Assembly (NCBI GenBank): GCA_002413385.1
Contig: DHWW01000257.1
Coordinates: 374 to 8,940 of the forward strand
Length of the DNA stretch: 8,567 nucleotides
Source: Granulicella sp. UBA5172
Lineage (GTDB): Bacteria; Acidobacteriota; Terriglobia; Terriglobales; Acidobacteriaceae
Direction of reading: 5' to 3'
The notes under the pieces are model-generated. The model ran no database searches, was not told where the DNA came from, and saw only the letters and a list, made by a program, of their open reading frames with translations. The translations under genes were made by a program, and so were the position numbers. Position 1 is the first letter of the stretch, and every line of letters starts with the position of its first letter. Shown piece after piece: positions 1 through 5,235 of the stretch.

Positions 1-26
1 GGTCTCGTGGGCTCGGAGATGTGTAT
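1..26. other. Untrimmed Nextera sequencing adapter (artefact)
   Basis: Bases 2-26 match the first 25 bases of the Illumina Nextera read-2 transposase adapter, which begins GTCTCGTGGGCTCGG; the match breaks at position 27. Base 1 would then be the last base of an index or a read error. This is library-derived sequence fused to the genomic insert. It supplies a spurious GTG (position 7) and ATG (position 19) that read in frame into the GH28 gene. The adapter match is recalled from known library chemistry, and the biological sequence should be taken to begin at about 27. Confidence 0.93.
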
Positions 27-27
27 C

Positions 28-1110
28 ACCGTGCCAGCGGGCATCACACTGCTAGTCGATCGGGGCGTGACGCTGGTAGCTTCTCGCGATCCGCGGCTCT
101 ATGATCTGCATCCTGGAAGTTGTGGTGTGGTGAACGATCAGCCTCCCGGGTGCAAGGCCGTTATCTCGATTGCGCACGCACCCCATTCCGCAATCATGGG
201 TGATGGTGCTATCGACGGCCGGGGCGGAGAGAAGCTGTTGAACGGTATGCTAAGTTGGTGGGATCTGGCAGAGAAGGCGCGTGCCGGAGGTCGCCAGCAG
301 GTGCCCCGGCTCATTGTCGCCGACGACTCCAACGACTTTACGCTCTACCGCATCACCCTGCGTAACTCTCCTAATTTTCATGTGGTATTCAGCCATGCAC
401 ATGGCTTTACCGTCTGGAACCTGAAGATCGACACGCCACGGAAAGCTCGCAATACCGATGGAGTGGACCCTGTTTCGGCTCAGGATATTACGATTACGCA
501 CTCCTTCATTCGCACCGGTGACGACAACGTTGCCATCAAAGGAAGCGAGGGTGGGGTAGCCTATATGACGGTGATCGCGAACCATTTCTACTACGGCCAC
601 GGAATGTCGATTGGCAGCGAGACGTTCGGTGGTGTTCACGACATCCTGGTGCAGGACCTCTCACTCGATGGCCCGGATAACAGCCTCCGCATCAAGAGCA
701 ATCCATCCCGGGGTGGCCTGGTAACCAACGTGAAGTACCGGAACATCTGTATTCGTAACTCCAGGCAACCGATTGTATTGGACACAAACTACAACAATCC
801 TGGCCCCTACACGAATCGTTATCCTGAATACCGTAATATTCGTTTTGAGAATGTTCGCATCTCTGGTGGCGGACATCTGACTGTGCAGGGGCTTGATGCT
901 CAGCATCGGTTATCGCTTGTTCTTGATGGAGTGATGCTGGACAGTCCGCAGACATATCAACTTACTGCGGCCCATGCTTCTGTCACCTATGGACCGGGGC
1001 CGGTTAACTTCACGATGACCGGCAACGATGTCACAGCCTCTGGAACCCCGGGCAGCGGCACACTCGCGTCCTGTAGTGAGATGTTCGTTCCGTTTGAAAC
1101 GCATGAGTAG
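28..1110 (+). CDS. GH28 polygalacturonase, 5'-truncated
   Basis: This is a glycoside hydrolase family 28 enzyme (polygalacturonase or exo-polygalacturonosidase). It hydrolyses alpha-1,4-galacturonosyl bonds in pectin by inversion and is normally exported. The right-handed beta-helix signature blocks appear in order: VPAG..L.VD.G..L.ASRDP at the start, GDGAIDGRGG, NTDGVDP (codon 1 at 451), GDD (517-525), GHGMSIGSE (595 on) and RIKS (688 on). These carry the three catalytic aspartates (NTD and DD), the histidine of GHG and the substrate-binding RIK. The true N-terminus is missing: what precedes the VPAG block is adapter, so the signal peptide and roughly the first hundred residues typical of the family lie off the contig. 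Any start predicted at 7 or 19 is artefactual. The stop is TAG at 1108-1110. The gene probably heads the operon with uxaE, gntK and the SDR. Exo- versus endo-action cannot be told from the fragment. Confidence 0.93.
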   Translation, partial: TVPAGITLLVDRGVTLVASRDPRLYDLHPGSCGVVNDQPPGCKAVISIAHAPHSAIMGDGAIDGRGGEKLLNGMLSWWDLAEKARAGGRQQVPRLIVADDSNDFTLYRITLRNSPNFHVVFSHAHGFTVWNLKIDTPRKARNTDGVDPVSAQDITITHSFIRTGDDNVAIKGSEGGVAYMTVIANHFYYGHGMSIGSETFGGVHDILVQDLSLDGPDNSLRIKSNPSRGGLVTNVKYRNICIRNSRQPIVLDTNYNNPGPYTNRYPEYRNIRFENVRISGGGHLTVQGLDAQHRLSLVLDGVMLDSPQTYQLTAAHASVTYGPGPVNFTMTGNDVTASGTPGSGTLASCSEMFVPFETHE

Positions 1111-1153
1111 TCGATGTGCATCCTAGAGAAGAAAGAATAGAAGAGGAGAAATG

Positions 1154-2416
1154 ATGTCGAAAGCATTTACGTTACCTAAATATTCATTAGGAGTCGGGGA
1201 CCGGTTTGCACACCAGGCAAAGGCGCAGTTGGCAGCTTGCATCAAGGCGGCCGAGGCCGGCATCGAAGTTGTGCCCGTATGGAACAAGAGCAATCGCGAA
1301 CACATGATTATCGGGACAGAGCCGAGCCAGACACGTCAGGCGGCGAACACGGCAGTGAAGGAGCTTGGCTGGAAGCAGCCTTATTTTGTTGATGCAGATC
1401 ACATCACGCTCAAGACGGTCGATCGCTTTCTGGAGCCGTGCGACTTCTTCACGCTCGATGTGGCGGAAGAGATCGGGAAGGCTGCCAAAACGGAGGACGT
1501 AGATGCGTTTGTGGCACGGCATCCTGAGTTGATTGGAGAGGTGCGGATTCCACGAATTGCCGAGCCGTTTCATACCAATGTTGCGTTTGTTAAGGGTGTG
1601 GCGAATAAGTTTCTGGCGGCCGTTCAAGATGCGGGGATGATTTACCGGAAGCTGGTGGAGAACAAGGGCGAGGGCCAATTTGTGCCGGAGATTTCCATGG
1701 ACGAGACCGACTCCCCACAGACGCCGGTGGAGTTGTTGATTATTCTTGCTGCCATTGCGGATGAGAAGATTCCGATCCAGACGATCGCGCCGAAGTTTAC
1801 CGGTCGATTCAACAAGGGAGTCGACTATGTGGGTGATGTCGCACAATTCGCGAAGGAGTTTGAAGAAGACCTTGCGGCAATCAATTTTGCAGTCAAGCGG
1901 TATGGATTGCCTGAGAATCTGAAGTTGAGTGTGCACTCGGGGTCAGACAAGTTTTCAATCTACAAGGCGATTCACGAGGCGGTGGTTAAGTTCGATGCAG
2001 GAGTCCATGTCAAAACTGCCGGAACAACATGGCTTGAAGAATTGATCGGCCTGGCAGAGTCGGGCGGAAGCGGGTTGGAGATCGCGAAGGAGGTCTATCG
2101 CGAGGCCTTTGCGCATGCAGACGAGCTCTGCAAGCCGTATGCTACGGTGATCGATATCGACTACGCCAGGCTGCCAAAGCCGCAGGAGGTCGAGGGCTGG
2201 ACAAGCGAACAGTTCACGTCTGCCCTGCGGCATGACCAGTCGAACCCAGCGTATAACCCCAGTTTTCGACAGCTGCTGCATGTGGGGTTCAAGGTTGCAG
2301 CTAAGATGGGTAAGCGATATTTGGACGCGCTTAAAGCAAATGATGAGATCGTTGCAAGGAACGTGACGACGAATCTATACGAACGGCACATCAGACCGAT
2401 TTTCCTGGGACAGTAG
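1154..2416 (+). CDS. uxaE: Tagaturonate/fructuronate epimerase UxaE
   Basis: This protein resembles the UxaE family, known in Thermotoga maritima to interconvert D-tagaturonate and D-fructuronate in hexuronate catabolism, bypassing the altronate branch. Recognition rests on the overall sequence: the N-terminal KYS.GVGDRFAHQAKAQL block, EVVPVWNKSNREH, FVDADHITL, an HSGSDKFSIY block and VHVKTAGTTWLEE. It is cytoplasmic with no signal peptide. Two adjacent ATGs occur at 1151 and 1154. AGGAG at 1144-1148 lies only 2 nt from the first but 5 nt from the second, so 1154 (420 aa, starting MSKAF) is preferred. The gene lies 40 nt downstream of the GH28 gene, and its TAG stop abuts the ATG of gntK, which suggests one transcript and translational coupling. 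The pectinase context supports a galacturonate-derived substrate. Confidence 0.9.
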   Translation: MSKAFTLPKYSLGVGDRFAHQAKAQLAACIKAAEAGIEVVPVWNKSNREHMIIGTEPSQTRQAANTAVKELGWKQPYFVDADHITLKTVDRFLEPCDFFTLDVAEEIGKAAKTEDVDAFVARHPELIGEVRIPRIAEPFHTNVAFVKGVANKFLAAVQDAGMIYRKLVENKGEGQFVPEISMDETDSPQTPVELLIILAAIADEKIPIQTIAPKFTGRFNKGVDYVGDVAQFAKEFEEDLAAINFAVKRYGLPENLKLSVHSGSDKFSIYKAIHEAVVKFDAGVHVKTAGTTWLEELIGLAESGGSGLEIAKEVYREAFAHADELCKPYATVIDIDYARLPKPQEVEGWTSEQFTSALRHDQSNPAYNPSFRQLLHVGFKVAAKMGKRYLDALKANDEIVARNVTTNLYERHIRPIFLGQ

Positions 2417-2908
2417 ATGATCGTTGTACTCATGGGTGTCACTGGATCGGGCAAAACAACGATCGGCTCACTTCTCGCGAAGCGGATGCAGACAGTGTTT
2501 GCGGATGCGGATTCCTATCATTCTGCCGCCAATAAGGCGAAGATGGCAGCGGGGCATGCGCTCAATGATGACGACAGGCAGCCGTGGCTGGAGTCGCTGA
2601 ATGCGTTGCTCAAGGGATGGTTAGCAGAGGGAGGGGACGGAGTGCTGGCGTGCTCTGCCCTTAAGGAGTCGTACCGGAATACGTTGGTGCAGAGGATGCC
2701 GGTTGGCTCGGTCGTATTCGTGCTGCTGGACGGGTCGAAGGAGTTGATTGCGGAGCGGCTTGCGGAACGGCAGAACCACTACATGAATCCGAAGCTGCTC
2801 GACAGCCAATTGGCGACGCTCGAAATGCCGAGCGACGCGTTACGTGTCTTGAACGATCGAGCCCCAGAGGAAGTCGTCAACGAGATTATGCTGCACATGA
2901 AAGCTTGA
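2417..2908 (+). CDS. gntK: Gluconokinase, GntK family
   Basis: This is a small P-loop sugar-acid kinase of 163 aa, close to the usual GntK length of about 170. The Walker A loop is G7-VTGS-GKT (residues 7-14). It is followed by the family block D30-A-D32..H35...N39..KM..G46.AL.D.DR.PWL (30-58), then ACSALKESYR in the middle, and H-Y-M-N..LLDSQ.ATLE.P near the C-terminus. The known family reaction is ATP-dependent phosphorylation of D-gluconate to 6-phosphogluconate in the cytoplasm. The ATG follows the uxaE stop with no intervening base, so translation is probably coupled; no strong separate Shine-Dalgarno is visible. Co-occurrence with uxaE and an SDR suggests that the SDR generates or consumes its substrate. 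A related aldonate substrate cannot be excluded. Confidence 0.9.
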   Translation: MIVVLMGVTGSGKTTIGSLLAKRMQTVFADADSYHSAANKAKMAAGHALNDDDRQPWLESLNALLKGWLAEGGDGVLACSALKESYRNTLVQRMPVGSVVFVLLDGSKELIAERLAERQNHYMNPKLLDSQLATLEMPSDALRVLNDRAPEEVVNEIMLHMKA

Positions 2909-2919
2909 GAGGAAAGACT

Positions 2920-3696
2920 ATGGCATCGAAGATGTTTGATCTAGCGGGAAAGACTGCGGTCGTTGTAGGAGGCACGTCAGGCATTGGTCTGGCCATGGCA
3001 CTTGGTCTGGCTGAGGCCGGCGCGGATGTTGTCGCTACAAGCCGTCGTCAGGAGCAGGTGGAGGAAGCCGCTAAGGCAATTGAAGCATTCGGCGTGAAGA
3101 CACTCCGCATCGCGTCGGATGTGGCCGATCGTCCGAGTCTGGAACGACTTTGCGCCGCGACGATGGAAGCCTTCGGAAAGGTCGACATTCTGATCAACTG
3201 CGCAGGCAAGATCAAGCGAGCCCCAACGATGGATTTTCCTGAGGACGAGTGGCAGTCGATCATGGACACCAATGTTACGGGGACGCTGCGCGCGTGCCAG
3301 ATCTTCGGGAAGCACATGCTGGAGCGTGGCTACGGAAGGATCATCAATATTGCGTCATTGAATACCTTTGTAAGTCTGAAAGAGGTAACAGCCTATGCGT
3401 GCTCGAAGGCTGCGGTGGGAGCACTCACAAGGTCGTTAGCGGTTGAGTGGAGCGCCCACGGGGTGACAGTGAATGCGATAGCTCCGGGTGTGTTTCGGAC
3501 GGCGCTCAATCAGAAACTGCTCGACGAAAGCGAACGTGGCAGGGAATTACTCATGCGCACGCCGATGGGACGTTTCGGCAGGACCGATGAGTTGGTAGGT
3601 TCGGCAATCTTTCTAGCCTCGGACGCCAGTACGTTCGTGACCGGTGAGATTCTGGTGGTCGACGGCGGGTTCCTGGCGAGCGGGGTGAATCAGTAG
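2920..3696 (+). CDS. SDR oxidoreductase, gluconate 5-dehydrogenase/KduD-like
   Basis: This is a classical short-chain dehydrogenase/reductase of 258 aa. The Rossmann glycine motif GGTSGIG is at 17-23, the beta4 motif NCAG at 93-96 (usually NNAG), and the catalytic tetrad is N118, S146, Y159 and K163 (YACSK). VDGG is near the C-terminus. S41-R42-R43 after beta2 hints at an NADP(H) preference. The closest recalled relatives are gluconate 5-dehydrogenases such as Thermotoga TM0441 and KduD (2-dehydro-3-deoxygluconate 5-dehydrogenase). Given uxaE upstream and no uxuB in view, reduction of fructuronate to mannonate is also conceivable. An upstream TTG (2905) extends the frame, but AGAGGA at 2908-2913 lies 6 nt from ATG 2920, which decides the start. 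It is 11 nt after the gntK stop and is the last gene of the operon. The exact substrate is unresolved. Confidence 0.87.
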   Translation: MASKMFDLAGKTAVVVGGTSGIGLAMALGLAEAGADVVATSRRQEQVEEAAKAIEAFGVKTLRIASDVADRPSLERLCAATMEAFGKVDILINCAGKIKRAPTMDFPEDEWQSIMDTNVTGTLRACQIFGKHMLERGYGRIINIASLNTFVSLKEVTAYACSKAAVGALTRSLAVEWSAHGVTVNAIAPGVFRTALNQKLLDESERGRELLMRTPMGRFGRTDELVGSAIFLASDASTFVTGEILVVDGGFLASGVNQ

Positions 3697-3700
3697 TCGT

Positions 3701-3713
3701 CGCTCATGGAGCG
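3701..3713. repeat. Small inverted repeat between convergent genes
   Basis: CGCTC-ATG-GAGCG forms a 5-bp stem with a 3-nt loop in the 43-nt gap between the convergent stops of the SDR gene and the Crp/Fnr gene. No U-tract follows on either strand, so this is at best a weak or Rho-assisted termination structure. It may have no function. Confidence 0.2.
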
Positions 3714-3739
3714 TCTGCAACAGCGGCGCCCGCAAGCTC

Positions 3740-4471
3740 CTAGGACGAAAGATTCTCCAGCCCAATCGGTGAAATCACACGAAACGACGAACCTTGGATC
3801 TCGATCAGACCCTCCCTCTGGAACTTACCCAGCGCGCGTGTCACCGTCTCCCGCGACGTCCCTGCAAGGTTCGCCAGTTCTTCATGGGTCAACGCCATGG
3901 TGAAGCGCATCTCTGCGCCACTGCAACCTACAGCGGAACGACCCCAGTCGAGCAGCACTCCTGCCAACCTTCCCGCAGTCGACTCGGATAACGCCAGTCT
4001 CCGCGCGTCAAAGAATGCCGACTTATACTCCTCAGACAGTGCTTTGGCTGCGAGCATGCTCGCCTGGCCATACTTCTCCAGGAACGCCAGCAATTCATTC
4101 CTGCGGATTTTCTTGACGACGGCGGGCTCGATCGTTTCAGCCGTCAGTTCGAAACGTGTTCCAGAAATGGCTGCACCCAACCCCAGCAGATCTCCGGGCA
4201 TTGCAATCTTTAAAATGTGTGTCTTTCCCTCACGCGAGGTGCACGACAGCTTTACCTGACCCTCGCAGATGATCGTTGCTGCATCGCAGGCATCGTCTTC
4301 CTGAAAGATGATGGCCCTTTTGGGGAGCCGCATCTGCATCCCAAGAGACTCGAAATCGATCCTGGCTTGTCCGGAAAGATCGCACAAGATCCGCATCGAG
4401 CGATCGGTGCAAGCCTTACAGCATGTGGTCGGGTGTTGTTGTAGATGGTGCATGGTGCCCTGCTCTCTCAT
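3740..4471 (-). CDS. Crp/Fnr-family regulator with N-terminal Cys cluster
   Basis: This is a transcription factor of 243 aa. An effector (cNMP-fold) domain spans about 40-130, a dimerisation helix about 133-160, and a C-terminal winged HTH about 190-235 (LTHEELANLAGTSRETVTRAL). The recognition helix carries R207, E208 and R212 in the same R-E-x-x-x-R spacing as R180/E181/R185 of E. coli CRP, which predicts binding to GTGA half-sites. The cAMP phosphate-cassette Arg-Ser pair is not evident (the region reads SGTRFELTAE), so cAMP is an unlikely ligand. The N-terminus has C17, C18, C21 and C30, with C62, C69 and C77 further in. This recalls FNR and suggests an Fe-S or thiol redox/NO sensor, though the spacing is not that of E. 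coli FNR. A second start, M7 (4453), has AGGG 4 nt upstream and may be the real one. The gene is divergent from the electron-transfer module. Confidence 0.9.
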   Translation of the reverse strand: MREQGTMHHLQQHPTTCCKACTDRSMRILCDLSGQARIDFESLGMQMRLPKRAIIFQEDDACDAATIICEGQVKLSCTSREGKTHILKIAMPGDLLGLGAAISGTRFELTAETIEPAVVKKIRRNELLAFLEKYGQASMLAAKALSEEYKSAFFDARRLALSESTAGRLAGVLLDWGRSAVGCSGAEMRFTMALTHEELANLAGTSRETVTRALGKFQREGLIEIQGSSFRVISPIGLENLSS

Positions 4472-4540
4472 TCAGAAACTCAGACAAATTCAATCGCAAT
4501 CGCTGTTTCATTGCTGCTCATATAAGGCAAAAGCTCAATA

Positions 4541-4556
4541 TGTGATCGTGGTCACT
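4541..4556. promoter_or_regulatory. CRP-type operator 1
   Basis: TGTGA-TCGTGG-TCACT matches the CRP consensus TGTGA-N6-TCACA at 9 of 10 half-site positions. It lies 70 nt upstream of the regulator's start on the minus strand and 71 nt upstream of the small ORF at 4627. Its centre (4548.5) is about 40.5 nt before the predicted start of transcription of that small ORF, the class II activation distance. It could also mediate autoregulation. The site fits the R-E-x-x-x-R recognition helix of the adjacent Crp/Fnr protein. Confidence 0.65.
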
Positions 4557-4576
4557 GCAAACCTCAGCACCGGCTG

Positions 4577-4589
4577 TAGAGTGAGGGAA
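4577..4589 (+). promoter_or_regulatory. Predicted class II promoter of the small ORF
   Basis: TAGAGT at 4577-4582 matches four of six positions of the -10 consensus and would start transcription near 4589. No good -35 is visible; operator 1 takes its place, centred about 40.5 nt upstream. The leader would be about 38 nt and would carry the AAGGAG ribosome binding site of the 42-codon ORF. This is inferred from spacing only. Confidence 0.4.
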
Positions 4590-4626
4590 GTGGGCAGGAA
4601 AGTCAGCCCGATACAAGGAGAGCCGG

Positions 4627-4755
4627 ATGCGCAAGACTTCAGACTTATGGGAACGGATGACGGTGGGTGGGGTCGTCGTTATTCTCGTCGCGTTCATGGT
4701 CTTATTCATAGCGAACCTGGCTACTACCATCGCTTCCGCCCAACTTCCAAGGTAA
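4627..4755 (+). CDS. Single-pass membrane microprotein, 42 aa
   Basis: This short gene begins ATG-CGC-AAG and ends at TAA 4753-4755. AAGGAG at 4615-4620 lies 6 nt from the ATG, the best ribosome binding site in the intergenic region. The product starts MRKTSDLWERM, a short charged N-terminus, followed by one hydrophobic helix at about residues 13-37 (VGGVVVILVAFMVLF then IANLATTIA) and a short polar tail ending QLPR. It therefore looks like a single-span inner-membrane protein or, less likely, a signal peptide. An operator at 4541 and a -10-like box precede it, which suggests control by the neighbouring Crp/Fnr protein. I do not recognise a family. A role with the cytochrome/porin module is inferred only from position and shared operators. 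Confidence 0.62.
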   Translation: MRKTSDLWERMTVGGVVVILVAFMVLFIANLATTIASAQLPR

Positions 4756-4888
4756 CTACCGCGCTTTCGATCTCGACAGATTCCATTCAGTCTTATGACT
4801 GCTACCTGGATCTGCGGCTACGATCTCCCGGCGATCCATTCCGTTACTCACAACGCCTAAGCCCAATGGAATTCAACATCAAGCCATA

Positions 4889-4907
4889 GCAAGCGATTCA
4901 CGCTTGC
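4889..4907. repeat. Stem-loop, 7-bp perfect stem
   Basis: GCAAGCG-ATTCA-CGCTTGC is a perfect 7-bp inverted repeat with a 5-nt loop, about 134 nt past the small ORF. No T-tract follows on either strand, so it is not a canonical intrinsic terminator. It could end or stabilise the small-ORF transcript, or be part of a structured RNA. Confidence 0.4.
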
Positions 4908-4960
4908 GTCAAAGACCTATTCATTACGCTCACGATTGAATGCTTCCTTGAGGCAAAAAG

Positions 4961-4978
4961 TTGTGATGCTAGTCACAA
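4961..4978. promoter_or_regulatory. CRP-type operator 2 (perfect palindrome)
   Basis: TTGTGA-TGCTAG-TCACAA is a perfect 6+6 inverted repeat and the best match in the window to the CRP-type consensus. It shares GTGAT-N4-GTCAC with operator 1. It sits about 267 nt upstream of the cytochrome start codon with no gene directly next to it. The nearest good -10 box downstream is TATAAC at 5039-5044, which would place the operator centre at about -81.5. It could be a remote activator site, a looping partner of operator 3, or the control of an unannotated RNA. Confidence 0.65.
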
Positions 4979-5086
4979 AGGGCGATTATCGTGATGAAAG
5001 ATCGAGTACCGCCTAAATCATGTATGGCCTGCATCTCCTATAACCATCTCCTTATCAATTAGATAACCGCAATACCCGTCATCCGC

Positions 5087-5108
5087 ATGACAAGTCTGTC
5101 ATTTTTAT
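5087..5108 (+). terminator. Weak terminator-like hairpin or operator palindrome
   Basis: ATGACA-AGTC-TGTCAT is a perfect 6-bp inverted repeat with a 4-nt loop, running directly into TTTTATTA. The stem has only two GC pairs, so an intrinsic terminator would be weak. The core TGACA-N4-TGTCA could equally be a binding site for a second regulator, placed just upstream of operator 3. Confidence 0.3.
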
Positions 5109-5116
5109 TAACGCTT

Positions 5117-5134
5117 TAGTGATAAAGATCACAA
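5117..5134. promoter_or_regulatory. CRP-type operator 3, cytochrome promoter
   Basis: TAGTGA-TAAAGA-TCACAA has the same architecture as the other two sites; its core GTGAT-AAAG-ATCAC is a perfect palindrome. The centre at 5125.5 is 41.5 nt upstream of the start of transcription predicted from TATCTT at 5155-5160, the textbook class II activator position. It lies about 100 nt before the cytochrome start codon. Confidence 0.65.
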
Positions 5135-5154
5135 GTATTTTGTCCGGCTGCTCC

Positions 5155-5167
5155 TATCTTTGCGCCT
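5155..5167 (+). promoter_or_regulatory. Predicted promoter of the cytochrome gene
   Basis: TATCTT at 5155-5160 matches four of six -10 positions. It predicts transcription starting near 5167 and a leader of about 69 nt. There is no convincing -35 hexamer; operator 3 overlaps where it would be, as expected for an activator-dependent class II promoter. This is inferred from spacing alone. Confidence 0.42.
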
Positions 5168-5235
5168 ATACGCGGTTTGGCCGACAGAACGCAACTACTT
5201 AATCAAGCCAACTCCGCCGATTGAGGTGTTTTCCC

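Larger units (their letters stand above)
4756..5235. other. Gene-free regulatory stretch
   Basis: About 480 nt with no coding region that I can support on either strand. It holds a 7-bp stem-loop (4889), a perfect operator palindrome (4961), a TATAAC box (5039), a second inverted repeat followed by T residues (5087), a third operator (5117) and the leader of the cytochrome gene. It is more AT-rich than its neighbours, especially from 5040 to 5140. A 22-codon frame from ATG 4994 lacks a ribosome binding site and was not called. Confidence 0.6.

Noticed and set aside
1187..1936. A 249-codon minus-strand frame inside uxaE
   Set aside because: It is a shadow of uxaE, and its product (rich in Arg, Leu and Cys with no domain) is typical of an antisense frame.
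3740..4471. Considered calling the regulator a true cAMP-responsive CRP
   Set aside because: The DNA-reading residues match CRP, but the cAMP phosphate-binding Arg-Ser pair is not evident and the N-terminal cysteines point to another signal.
4518..4730. A 70-codon minus-strand frame opposite the microprotein gene
   Set aside because: It covers operator 1 and the predicted promoter, shows no recognisable motif, and conflicts with the well-signalled plus-strand small ORF.
4308..4889. A 193-codon plus-strand frame spanning the regulator's 5' end and the intergenic region
   Set aside because: It is antisense to the Crp/Fnr coding start and passes through two operators' surroundings. The product is low-quality (Arg/Ser-rich, no domain), and a better-supported short gene lies inside it in another frame.
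4994..5062. A 22-codon frame from ATG 4994 just after operator 2
   Set aside because: No Shine-Dalgarno precedes it, and the peptide has no membrane or other recognisable character.
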